This document shows, in pieces, positions 1 to 7,601 of a stretch of 43,330 bases of DNA. Location: contig PUPD01000074.1 in NCBI GenBank assembly GCA_003552985.1, positions 1-43,330 of the forward strand, written 5' to 3'. This DNA comes from Spirochaetaceae bacterium (lineage in GTDB: Bacteria; Spirochaetota; Spirochaetia; DSM-27196; SLAA01). The notes under the pieces are model-generated. The model was not told the origin of the DNA. It did not search any database and was given only the letters and a program-made list of their open reading frames with translations. Within the stretch, counting starts at the first letter, position 1; every line of letters begins with the position of its first letter. Position numbers and translations under genes: made by a program.

Positions 1-682
1 GGCCGAATATCTGGAATGACGCGATGATTTGAAGGATCGCGACCAGGGTAAGCGTGCGCTTCAAGCCCGGAAGAGTGATGGAGAAGAACTGCTGCATCGA
101 GCCGGCCCCATCGATTGTGGCCGCTTCATACAGCGAGCCATCGATATCCTGCAGGCCGGCGATGAAAAGCACCATGTTGAACCCCACCGTCCACCACAGT
201 GTGGTAATGACGATGCCGTGCATTGCAAGCGAGGGGTTCGTAAGCCACGCTAAAGGCATCAAACCGAAGAAGCGCATCGCAGCTCCGAGAAGACCTTGCT
301 GCGGATTGAGCATAAACCCCCATACTAGAGTCGCCACCGCCACCGAAAGCACGTAAGGACTGAAAAAGACTGTCCGAAGCCAGCCCCCATATCGACCGCT
401 CATCCCGAGGGCCAGCAACAACCCGACGATGATGATCAGCGGCGATGAAAGGAGAACAAAGGACACGGTATTGCGGAGGCTGCGCCAAAACGCTGTGTCC
501 TCGGTGAACATCTCGAAGTAATTGCCCAGTCCTAGGAAAGCACGCTGAATTGACAGGAGGTCCCAGTCGAACAGGCTCATCCAGAACGCCTGGAAGACCG
601 GAACCACCGTAAACACAAGATAAATAAGGAAGAATGGGCCGAGGAATGTCCACGCTGCTGCGTTTTCAAACTGTCTAACCAT
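1..682 (-). CDS. Sugar ABC transporter permease, MalF/UgpA type (3' end outside window)
   Basis: Inner-membrane permease of a carbohydrate ABC importer. I translated the minus strand by hand: it reads MVRQFENAAAWTFLGPFFLI and continues open to the window edge (about 227 residues). Hydrophobic segments include FLIYLVFTVVPVF near the start and SFVLLSSPLIIIVGLLLAL. The permease EAA loop is visible as YEAATIDGAGSMQQFFSITLP, the contact site for the ATPase. The family is usually 290-310 residues, so about 70 C-terminal residues are missing. The start at 682 is preceded only by a weak GGA; an in-frame ATG at 691 is equally possible. It diverges from the GH2 gene across a shared palindromic promoter, so it probably imports the glycoside that GH2 hydrolyses. 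That substrate link is inference. Confidence 0.85.
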   Translation of the reverse strand, partial: MVRQFENAAAWTFLGPFFLIYLVFTVVPVFQAFWMSLFDWDLLSIQRAFLGLGNYFEMFTEDTAFWRSLRNTVSFVLLSSPLIIIVGLLLALGMSGRYGGWLRTVFFSPYVLSVAVATLVWGFMLNPQQGLLGAAMRFFGLMPLAWLTNPSLAMHGIVITTLWWTVGFNMVLFIAGLQDIDGSLYEAATIDGAGSMQQFFSITLPGLKRTLTLVAILQIIASFQIFG

Positions 683-693
683 ATATAACATCC

Positions 694-746
694 ATCAAGA
701 TTGATTTTAATGCTTGATTATACTATGGTTATGATATATAATCAAG
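694..746. promoter_or_regulatory. Mirror-symmetric bidirectional promoter with embedded operator
   Basis: A perfect 10-bp inverted repeat, CTTGATTATA (713-722) and TATAATCAAG (737-746), is separated by 14 bp. On the plus strand it gives a -35 TTGATT (714-719), a 17-bp spacer and a -10 TATAAT (737-742), for the GH2 gene starting at 769. By symmetry the minus strand carries the same -35, spacer and -10, for the permease starting at 682. A third half-site, ATCAAG, lies at 694-699. A dimeric repressor on the arms would block both promoters together; the ArsR-type gene at 2590 is the obvious candidate, but this is inference. Confidence 0.7.
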
Positions 747-768
747 GAAAAATTACGAGGAATTTGCG

Positions 769-2577
769 ATGCACGTGCCGAGGCCTGATCCACCTAATCC
801 TGCAAACCACCGCCCCAACTGGCGCACGCTCAACGGAGCCTGGGAGCTGGCTGTAGACAACGACATACCGATTCGCAAGGCAGCTGATCGTCCCGCTGGT
901 GAGAACCCCGGCAGAGTGCCGGCCTTTGACCGCTCGGTGCTCGTTCCATACAGCCCTCAGAGCGAGCTCGGCGGGGAGGTGATTGGAGGTGATCACCCCT
1001 CTCTGTGGTACCGCCGCTCGTTCACTTTGAACCGGACGGAGACAGGCCAGCGGGTGTATCTCATTTTCGGTGCGGTCGACTACCAGTGTTGGCTATGGGT
1101 CAATCGGCGCTTTGCGGGAATGCACCGCGGCGGCTATACCCCGTTTCGCACCGAGATCACAGACCTCGTGGCCCCGGGCGAGAACGAGATTCTCCTGCAT
1201 GTCATCGACAGGCGAGATCCGTCCCAGCCGCGCGGGAAACAGAGCTGGCAAGCTCCGTTCAACTGCTGGTATCAGGAATGCAGCGGTATCTGGCAGCCGG
1301 TGTGGTTGGAGTTCACCCCGCAGCACGCCATAGGGGCGTTGCAGGTCCATTCGACAGTCATATCAGTAAGCAGCTCGCAGAGAGGTGCGGCGCATTTGGA
1401 GCTTCGGGTGCACCCGTCCGATCCGTGTGACGGCACAATCGAGGTCACGGTTCGATCGGGGGAGCTGCTCCTGGGAACTGCGCAGGCGGAGGTTCGGTTC
1501 CCGTGCACGGTATTTCACATGGGGTTCGACGAAGTCCCGCTGTGGTCCCCACGGTCACCGGAACTCGTTGAGATCGAGGTTCGCATGCACACCGTGTCCG
1601 GGGTCGACGCGCTCCACAGTTACACCGGGTTCCGCCGCGTCGAGATCCGTTCCGGCATACTACACCTTAACGACGAACCGCTGTATCAGCGGCTGGTTCT
1701 CGACCAAGGCTATTGGGCGGGTGGGCTGTACACCGCGCCGCACGACGCCAGTTTCCGCACCGACATTGAGCTTGCCCTGGCGATGGGCTTCAATGGATGC
1801 CGCAAACACGCGAAGATCGAGGATCCGCGCTTCTACTACTGGGCGGACCGGCTGGGGTACCTCGTTTGGGCTGAGCTTCCTCCGGCCTACGAGTTCACTG
1901 CGCGCGCGCAGCGTGATCTCCTTGATCACACGGTGGAGATGGTCCAGCGCGACGCCGGTCATCCGTCAATCATCGCCTGGACACTGTTTAACGAGTCGTG
2001 GGGCGTCCCGGATGTTCACCGGGATCCCGAACAGCGCGGCTTCATCGTGCAGTTGGCCGAAATGGTGCGCAGGCTCGACCCGCAGCGCCTCGTAATCGCA
2101 AATGACGGATGGGAAATGGTAGGTGGTGACGTCTACGGACTCCACAGCTATGCAGCCGAGCCGGCGCATCTGGCCCAGGACCTCGCAGTTGCCTTCGGAC
2201 CAGACGGAACGGGTATCCACCCACAGAGCAAGACCACGGAACTGATTCTCCGAAACGGCCGACGGTTTCACGCAGCTCGAACGCTCCCGGACGGCCGCCT
2301 GCGGATGATCACGGAGTTTGGGGGCACCGGCTATCTGCCCCGGGACAACACCAGATCCGACGCGTGGGGTTATGAGAATCCGGCGCAAACACCGGAGGAA
2401 CTGCGGGAGCGCATCGGGCGCCTCCTCCATACGGTGCGCCAACGGCGCGACCTCGCGGGCTTCGTCTATACGCAGTTAGCCGACGTGGAGCAAGAGGTCA
2501 ACGGCCTCTGTTACGTTGACCGCACGCCGAAATTGCCTATATCGGATATCAGGGACATCATTATCAACAATCTCTGA
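769..2577 (+). CDS. Glycoside hydrolase family 2 (beta-galactosidase/beta-glucuronidase-like)
   Basis: Cytoplasmic retaining beta-glycosidase of 602 residues without a signal peptide. The N-terminal sugar-binding jelly roll is about residues 15-185 (HPSLWYRRSF near 77, VNRRFAGMHRGGYTPF near 111). An Ig-like domain follows to about 290, then the TIM barrel. The general acid/base is Glu409 in WTLFNESWG and the likely nucleophile is Glu516 in MITEFGGTGY, both in the expected strand positions. It is shorter than E. coli LacZ and closer to the compact GH2 enzymes that act on imported oligosaccharides. The start has an upstream ACGAGG ribosome site. It sits between the shared promoter and the ArsR regulator 12 bases downstream, so it is probably co-transcribed with the regulator. 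The specific sugar cannot be read from sequence. Confidence 0.85.
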   Translation: MHVPRPDPPNPANHRPNWRTLNGAWELAVDNDIPIRKAADRPAGENPGRVPAFDRSVLVPYSPQSELGGEVIGGDHPSLWYRRSFTLNRTETGQRVYLIFGAVDYQCWLWVNRRFAGMHRGGYTPFRTEITDLVAPGENEILLHVIDRRDPSQPRGKQSWQAPFNCWYQECSGIWQPVWLEFTPQHAIGALQVHSTVISVSSSQRGAAHLELRVHPSDPCDGTIEVTVRSGELLLGTAQAEVRFPCTVFHMGFDEVPLWSPRSPELVEIEVRMHTVSGVDALHSYTGFRRVEIRSGILHLNDEPLYQRLVLDQGYWAGGLYTAPHDASFRTDIELALAMGFNGCRKHAKIEDPRFYYWADRLGYLVWAELPPAYEFTARAQRDLLDHTVEMVQRDAGHPSIIAWTLFNESWGVPDVHRDPEQRGFIVQLAEMVRRLDPQRLVIANDGWEMVGGDVYGLHSYAAEPAHLAQDLAVAFGPDGTGIHPQSKTTELILRNGRRFHAARTLPDGRLRMITEFGGTGYLPRDNTRSDAWGYENPAQTPEELRERIGRLLHTVRQRRDLAGFVYTQLADVEQEVNGLCYVDRTPKLPISDIRDIIINNL

Positions 2578-2589
2578 TACAATGCCGCC

Positions 2590-3510
2590 ATGCGACGACG
2601 AATTCTCACCGTGGACTACGAATCGATAGCGGACCTCACCAGAACGCTAGCTTCACCGGTACGCAGACAGATTGTCGACAGCCTCGCAGGGCAGGAGCGC
2701 TCGATCCAGGAGCTCGCGGATCACCTCGGTATACCCCAGTCCACCTGTACGGTTAACGTCCAGGCGCTGGAACGGGTAGGCCTCGTTAACACTCGCAACG
2801 AGCCCGGGACTAAGGGCAGCCGGAAAGTATGTTCGGTAGCATATGACGAGGTGAGCTTCCCGATACACGGCAGGCATCAACAGCCGGAAGACACATCGAT
2901 AGAGGTAGAGATGCCGATTGGTCTTTATACCGATTTCGAAACCCAGTGCCCGTGCGGCCTGGTAAGCGAGTCGGGAGTCATTGGTCGCTTCGATCGGCTT
3001 GAGAGCTTCCTGGATCCCCACCGCGGCACGGCGCAACTCATCTGGTTCACCGACGGGTGGCTGCAATACAGCTTCCCGGTCGAGATTGCTGCGCAGCGGA
3101 CACCCACGGCCCTAGCAATAAGCATGGAGATCTGTTCCGAGTTTCCGGGCTATAAGAATGACTGGCCGAGCGACATCACGGTCTGGGTGGCAGGCCTGGA
3201 GATAGGCACTTGGCGATCACCCGGCGATATGGGCGGCCGCCGAGGGCAGCATACGCCGGACTGGTGGAGTCGCGACAACACTCAGTTCGGTTACCTCAAG
3301 GAATGGCGCGTCACGAGCTCGGGCAGCTTCCTCGACGGAGCCCCTATCGGCACCGTGACGATCGATGAGCTCGCCCTTCCAACGCGCACCAAGCTTACCG
3401 TGCGCGTGGGCATTAAGCCGGACGCCGAGTTTCACGGCGGGATCAACATCTTCGGTCGCAAGTTCGGCAACGCCGGCCAGGACATTCTCATGCGTATTGA
3501 GATGGAATAA
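2590..3510 (+). CDS. ArsR-type winged-helix regulator with large C-terminal domain
   Basis: Transcription factor of 306 residues. The first 80 or so form an ArsR-like winged helix: RTLASPVRRQIVDSLAGQER, then the recognition region IQELADHLGIPQSTCTVNVQALERVGLV. The remaining roughly 220 residues are a C-terminal domain I do not recognise by name; similar long ArsR-type regulators occur beside sugar operons. It contains a CPCG motif (residues near 118-121) that could bind metal, and several Trp residues (FTDGWLQYSFP, TPDWWSRDN) that could form a sugar site. Classical ArsR proteins are about 100 residues, so the long tail suggests a ligand-sensing role. It starts 12 bases after GH2. The likely target is the 694-746 palindrome; that is inference from position. 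Confidence 0.7.
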   Translation: MRRRILTVDYESIADLTRTLASPVRRQIVDSLAGQERSIQELADHLGIPQSTCTVNVQALERVGLVNTRNEPGTKGSRKVCSVAYDEVSFPIHGRHQQPEDTSIEVEMPIGLYTDFETQCPCGLVSESGVIGRFDRLESFLDPHRGTAQLIWFTDGWLQYSFPVEIAAQRTPTALAISMEICSEFPGYKNDWPSDITVWVAGLEIGTWRSPGDMGGRRGQHTPDWWSRDNTQFGYLKEWRVTSSGSFLDGAPIGTVTIDELALPTRTKLTVRVGIKPDAEFHGGINIFGRKFGNAGQDILMRIEME

Positions 3511-3557
3511 CGCGGTCCGAGTACTGTCCGGCAGCGTCGCCGCCGTGCTGCTCTGAG

Positions 3558-5111
3558 TCATCCGGGGGTGTTTACGAGAAGACGCCGATATAGGAGGCCG
3601 AGCAGCAGGACGGTGTAGCACACCCCGACGAGAGCGGCGATCAGGGCACCGCCGGGGGTGCTCGCCTGCAGGCGAATCAGGCTGCCCCAGGCGGTGGGGA
3701 ACAGGCCGAGCGCCCATACCCATTGGCCGGGAATCGCCGGCAATAGGAGCGGCGGCAGCGTCAAGACGTTGAGCACCTTCGCCAGCGCCAGACCCTGAAT
3801 CTTGTTCCCGGCCCACACGCTCATCGCGAGATACGACAGGGGAACCGCGGCGGCGTCCGTCAGGAGCGAGACAGCGAACAGCGGTAGCGGCTGGTGACCA
3901 TGGAGTAGGCGCCCGGCAGCGATAAGCGGGATAAGCACGATAAGAAACAGCCCCAGCAGAGTGGCGCCGCGACGGATGACGTGCCATCCGCGACGGTCAG
4001 GCATCGTCATCAGCACCGAAAGCAGCCCCTCGTCCTTCTCATCCAGGATCAGAAAGCCTCCGAGCATCCCGTACATCAACGCCGTAAGGAGGATTGCAAA
4101 CGACCGCACCGGATCCATGAACTGCTGGATCACCGGCGCAAGCAAGGAAAAGCGTTCTCCGAGTATGGGAAGACCGCGGCCGAGAACGGCTGCGGCCGCG
4201 AACGGCGCCACCAATATCAACCTCGCCACCGGATCACGCAGCAGCAGCGTCACATCCGCCCGGCCGGGGCCGAACCTGAGGGCCGGACCCCGGCGAAGCT
4301 CGCGTCTCTGCGACCGGCCGGCACGGCTGGCGACCTGACTGGGGACAGAGGGTCCGCGGCGGTGGCCGGTCACAAGACGAGCGAAAACGCGTTGAGCCCA
4401 GCGGTAGGCGACAACGTTCCAGACAATCAGGCTTACGACGGCCATGCCGGTCTCGGGTGCGCCCCGGACCGGCTCGAAGACGGACGAAAGGAGCACCAGA
4501 CCGCCCCAGACGGGGCTGATAACCCCCACCGGCCCAACCGGGACACCCGCGAGCTCCACCAGAGGGAACATAAACGGGAGCATGACGATGCCGGCGTAGA
4601 TGAAGTAGTCAAGCACGCGCGGAAACCGCGAGACCAGCACGACGCCGAGACTGAAGTACACCGGCAGGCTGAGGATCAACCCCATCGTCAGCACTCCGAT
4701 TCCGCGCGTAGTTATCGAGACCAGTCCGGCTCCATGGGCGATGGCGGTTAGGGCCGCCACAACCGTCCCGGCCAGAACGCCTAAGGCAAACACTTTCCCT
4801 GACCACCAGGAACGGAATCCCCGGCCATGGGTTGCTACGACCGCTATGACTCCCTGATCGCGTTCCAGAAGAACAAGCCCAGCTGCGAAGAAGAATCCCA
4901 TGAAACCTGGGTCAAGGAGAACGATCAATTCGAAACCGCGCTCGCGAAACTCCGGCGGAGTCAGTACCAACAGGAGCAGGAAGAATGCCGTCATCACCGC
5001 GTACGCACCATACAGGCCGCTGCGCAAATGGATCGAGATCTCAGTCACGAGCAGGCGTAAACCCGGGCGCAGCTGCAGCCGCAACCGGGAGAGCGGCGCG
5101 GCGGAGGTCAC
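3558..5111 (-). CDS. ABC drug-exporter permease, two membrane halves fused in tandem
   Basis: Integral membrane partner of the ATPase encoded just upstream, with an ATGA overlap at 5108-5111. The 517-residue chain holds two similar halves of roughly 250 residues joined by a basic linker (about 245-285, rich in Arg/Ser/Pro). A matching cytoplasmic motif occurs in both: LLERDQG at 81-87 and ILDEKDEG at about 355-362, each at the end of a membrane helix and each followed by a loop with basic residues. This resembles the Mycobacterium fluoroquinolone-export permeases, which are encoded by two separate genes (Rv2686c/Rv2687c family). About 12 membrane helices are predicted by eye. Substrate is unknown; a drug or lipid export role is inferred from the family and the TetR neighbour. 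It converges with the ArsR gene across 47 bases. Confidence 0.75.
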   Translation of the reverse strand: MTSAAPLSRLRLQLRPGLRLLVTEISIHLRSGLYGAYAVMTAFFLLLLVLTPPEFRERGFELIVLLDPGFMGFFFAAGLVLLERDQGVIAVVATHGRGFRSWWSGKVFALGVLAGTVVAALTAIAHGAGLVSITTRGIGVLTMGLILSLPVYFSLGVVLVSRFPRVLDYFIYAGIVMLPFMFPLVELAGVPVGPVGVISPVWGGLVLLSSVFEPVRGAPETGMAVVSLIVWNVVAYRWAQRVFARLVTGHRRGPSVPSQVASRAGRSQRRELRRGPALRFGPGRADVTLLLRDPVARLILVAPFAAAAVLGRGLPILGERFSLLAPVIQQFMDPVRSFAILLTALMYGMLGGFLILDEKDEGLLSVLMTMPDRRGWHVIRRGATLLGLFLIVLIPLIAAGRLLHGHQPLPLFAVSLLTDAAAVPLSYLAMSVWAGNKIQGLALAKVLNVLTLPPLLLPAIPGQWVWALGLFPTAWGSLIRLQASTPGGALIAALVGVCYTVLLLGLLYRRLLVNTPG

Positions 5112-6043
5112 GGGCTGCCTCTGCCGGCGGGGGCCGGTTCTTCATTGAGCCTACCGTTAGGCTCTCTATCGCCGTCGCTGACTCTATCGCTGTCGCTGAG
5201 GCTTCTCCCCGTGACCGCGAGGAAGACCTGTTCGAGCGTCACCTCGTGGTTGACCACGCGGGTGATGGTCGACAACAGCGGAACTGGTCCTTGTAGCAGA
5301 GCTTCGTACTCGAGGTTAACTGTGCGTTGTGTTCCGTCCCTGTCGAAGCCGGTGACGGTGATTCCCCGGGTCCCGTAGCGCTGCTTGAGCGCGGTCGGAG
5401 CATTGCACGCCGCAAGTTCGCCATCCACGAGAAACCCGACCGAATCACAAAGCTCGTCCGCAAGCTCCATACTGTGCGTTGTGACAAACACCGCCGCCCC
5501 TTCGCGACGCAGCTCCAACACCCAGTCCTTGACCCGGCGCGCCCAAAACGGATCGAGCCCGGAGGTAGGCTCGTCGAGAAACAACAGCGGCGGCCGGTGC
5601 AGGACGGCACGAATGAAGGCCAGGCGCATGCGCATGCCCTTAGACCAGGTTTCCACCGGCGTATCGATCGCATCGGTAAGCCCGAGCCGTTCGGCGGCTT
5701 CATCCAGCGCCACCCTCTCGGGGATTGACCGGCGCAACGCTGCAGCGAAGAGGAGATTCTCGCGCCCGGTGAGGCGGGAATAGAGGTTCGGCGTCTCGAA
5801 CCCTATCCCGGTCCACGCGAAGAGCGAAGAGTCCCAGTCACGCAGATTCCGATCCTTGACCCGTACCGTTCCCCCGTAGTTCCGGAGCAGGCGATAGAGG
5901 ATCTTCTGTGTGGTGGACTTCCCCGCCCCGCTCGGCCCGAGGAACCCGAATACCTCCCCCGCCCTGACCGAAAACGTTAGCCCTTTGAGCGTGGGCTCAG
6001 GCGCCCCGGGATACGCGAAGGTGAGCTCCGCGACCTCGATCAT
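5108..6043 (-). CDS. ABC exporter ATPase (drug/fluoroquinolone-type)
   Basis: Cytoplasmic ATPase of 311 residues that powers the fused permease at 3558. Walker A is GPSGAGKST at residues 36-44. The signature region is unusually degenerate: VETWSKGMRMRLAFIRAVLH stands where LSGGQ is expected. Walker B is LLFLDEPTSGLDP, and the switch His is in VFVTTHSMELADEL. The C-terminal tail is low-complexity and acidic (SDSDRVSDGDRE), encoded by an 18-bp tandem duplication. The gene overlaps the TetR gene by four bases at its start and the permease gene by four at its end, so the three genes form one tightly coupled operon. Family membership is secure; the transported compound is not known. Confidence 0.88.
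   Translation of the reverse strand: MIEVAELTFAYPGAPEPTLKGLTFSVRAGEVFGFLGPSGAGKSTTQKILYRLLRNYGGTVRVKDRNLRDWDSSLFAWTGIGFETPNLYSRLTGRENLLFAAALRRSIPERVALDEAAERLGLTDAIDTPVETWSKGMRMRLAFIRAVLHRPPLLFLDEPTSGLDPFWARRVKDWVLELRREGAAVFVTTHSMELADELCDSVGFLVDGELAACNAPTALKQRYGTRGITVTGFDRDGTQRTVNLEYEALLQGPVPLLSTITRVVNHEVTLEQVFLAVTGRSLSDSDRVSDGDREPNGRLNEEPAPAGRGSP
5164..5199. repeat. Two-unit 18-bp tandem repeat inside the ATPase tail
   Basis: CTCTATCGCCGTCGCTGA (5164-5181) is followed directly by CTCTATCGCTGTCGCTGA (5182-5199), with one mismatch. On the minus strand each unit encodes six residues (SDSDRV, SDGDRE) of the ATPase tail. The same 18-bp period with a CTATCG core recurs at 15199-15252. Confidence 0.8.
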
Positions 6044-6870
6044 GCGACCTCCTCCGAGAACGTCTGTCTTAGAAACCCCTCGATCATGAGCGCCAGGGCG
6101 CGATGAAAGTGCTCCGGAGCCAACGCCGGACCGCGATCAGGATGCCCCGGGCCGATACTTGGGGAGCGAGGGCTGGCGGCACCATCGACGGACTCCCTGT
6201 CAGCCGGGACGTCGCCGGCCGGGGTGCCGCTGGCCACGACGCCGTCCGCCGGGGAGGTGAGTTCGGGCGCCGGAGCCTCGGTATCGTCGGAGTCGCCTGA
6301 CGCCGCGGAGCCGCCCCCGACTCCCGACGGCCTTACAACTGAAGCGCCCGCTTCGAAGACGGCTCGGAGCCCCGCAACGATCACCGGCGTGTCTTCTGTA
6401 GGCCGCAAACCCGCTTTCAGAAAGAGGGGACGGAGCCGATCGAAGAAACGGAGGTCCTGCTCGTCCATAATTCTCGCCTCGCGCTCCCCGGCCGCCCGCG
6501 CGAGATGCGCAATCTCATCGGGATTAAGCAAACCCTGCATCCCGGCGGTAATCATGCGCCGGGGAAATTCCTCGACCAGTACCGACCGGAGAAACGCCGC
6601 ACTCTCCTCGAACCCGCGCGGCTGCTCGGACTGGAAGCGCTGCTCCACGGTACGATGAAACTCCCGTTCCCATTCCGCAAGCAGATCCAGCGCCAGAGAC
6701 TCCTTGCTCTCCCAAAACCGGTAGAAGCTCCCCTTGGATATCCCCGCCGCCCGAACCAACTCGTCGATACTCGTCCGACGCACCCCGCGCGGCCCCATCT
6801 GCGCGCGCGCGGCTTGACGGAGGCTCTCGCGGATCACTTGCTCTTCCTCCGGCGTGAATCTCCTCGGCAT
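6040..6870 (-). CDS. TetR/AcrR-family repressor with a low-complexity insert
   Basis: Probable autorepressor of the exporter operon, 276 residues from the chosen start. The N-terminal HTH is clear: RESLRQAARAQMGPRGVRRT, then SIDELVRAAGISKGSFYRFWESKE. The ligand-binding half is normal to about residue 180. A Pro/Ser/Gly/Asp-rich stretch of about 70 residues (SGVGGGSAASGDSDDTEAP and beyond) then separates it from a last helix, HFHRALALMIEGFLRQTF. Typical members are 190-210 residues, so the insert explains the extra length. The reading frame extends upstream to 6969, but the start at 6870 has a GGGAGG ribosome site eight bases upstream, and the promoter -10 at 6892-6897 leaves no room for an earlier start. 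Confidence 0.85.
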   Translation of the reverse strand: MPRRFTPEEEQVIRESLRQAARAQMGPRGVRRTSIDELVRAAGISKGSFYRFWESKESLALDLLAEWEREFHRTVEQRFQSEQPRGFEESAAFLRSVLVEEFPRRMITAGMQGLLNPDEIAHLARAAGEREARIMDEQDLRFFDRLRPLFLKAGLRPTEDTPVIVAGLRAVFEAGASVVRPSGVGGGSAASGDSDDTEAPAPELTSPADGVVASGTPAGDVPADRESVDGAASPRSPSIGPGHPDRGPALAPEHFHRALALMIEGFLRQTFSEEVA

Positions 6871-6891
6871 GCGTGACCTCCCGGCAGCAGC

Positions 6892-6921
6892 AGTATATGA
6901 CTGTTTTACAGTTTCGGTCAA
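6892..6921 (-). promoter_or_regulatory. TetR-operon promoter with operator between -35 and -10
   Basis: On the minus strand a -35 TTGACC (6916-6921), an 18-bp spacer and a -10 TATACT (6892-6897) precede the TetR gene. The 13-bp palindrome ACTGTAAAACAGT (6900-6912) fills the spacer. This is the arrangement expected for an autoregulated TetR operator. The rest of the gap, 6922-7175, is GC-rich and I see no gene or terminator in it. Confidence 0.7.
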
Positions 6922-7175
6922 ATGTTTTTTTGCTTTTGAGTGTTGACTCTCCGCCGGCGACGTGTTCACCGTGCTCCTGCATACCGGTACAGCGCGAGGG
7001 TTGCAAAGAGTAGGCGGCGACTGCAGCTAAGCGGCGGGCGCCGCCCGGTGCGGCGGCAGGCAGGGCGGGTGAGCCGAGCCGGAACGGGAGGTCGAGATCG
7101 AAGATGAACTGGGAGGCAGTACGACGTCCGGCGGAGAGCCCATCAGCCGGCCGCCGCACCGGAGCGCGAGGCGCG

Positions 7176-7490
7176 CTAATCCATATGGAACACTTCCCGT
7201 AACGGACGCTGCACCGGGCTGTTGTCCGGGTTGACCTCCATAATATCGGCCATGTAATCCCACCAGCGCTGCATGAGGTCAGTCTGGCCAAGAGAGCCCG
7301 CCGTATTCTCCTGTGTGAGCTTCTGTACCGCGTACAGATCCCCGGTTTCCTCGTCGAGGAAGATAGAGTAGTCGCGCACTCCGGCCTCTTCCAACAGTCG
7401 CACGAGCTCGGGCCAGATCTCATCGTGGCGCCGCTTGTACTCCTTCTCGAAGCCGGACTTCAATCTCATCTTGAACGCGGCTCTGTACAT
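7176..7490 (-). CDS. rhaM: L-rhamnose mutarotase
   Basis: Small cytoplasmic enzyme (104 residues, the usual family length) that interconverts alpha- and beta-L-rhamnopyranose so that the isomerase gets its preferred anomer. The family pattern is clear: AAFKMRLKSGFEKEYKRRHD with the conserved His, IWPELVRLLEEAGVRDYSIF, the DEETGDLYAV segment, and the Trp pair in LMQRWWDYMADIM. The start at 7490 follows a GGGAGGG site by three bases. It is the last gene of the rhamnose run, 111 bases after the second permease, matching the rhaSTPQU order known in Rhizobium. A 12-bp direct repeat lies in that gap. Confidence 0.93.
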   Translation of the reverse strand: MYRAAFKMRLKSGFEKEYKRRHDEIWPELVRLLEEAGVRDYSIFLDEETGDLYAVQKLTQENTAGSLGQTDLMQRWWDYMADIMEVNPDNSPVQRPLREVFHMD

Positions 7491-7508
7491 AGTCCCTCCC
7501 TGCGGTGG

Positions 7509-7537
7509 CCCCTGTCTATTTCCTTCCCCTGTCTATT
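7509..7537. repeat. 12-bp direct repeat upstream of rhaM
   Basis: CCCCTGTCTATT occurs at 7509-7520 and again at 7526-7537, five bases apart, between the second permease gene and the rhaM ribosome site. It could be a regulator site or a small duplication; nothing else supports either reading. Confidence 0.5.
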
Positions 7538-7601
7538 CCCTCGCGTTCCAGCGTCGTCCCTTTTTCTTCCGAACATCGTTGGCAGGTAGCCGGCGATGCC
7601 G

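Noticed and set aside
126-653. 175-codon minus-strand frame at the window start
   Set aside because: The neighbouring minus-strand frame gives a clean MalF-type permease running off the window edge; this one is an out-of-frame shadow.
7017-7060. GC-rich stem downstream of rhaM as a rho-independent terminator
   Set aside because: The stem is short and imperfect and no T-run follows on the minus strand.
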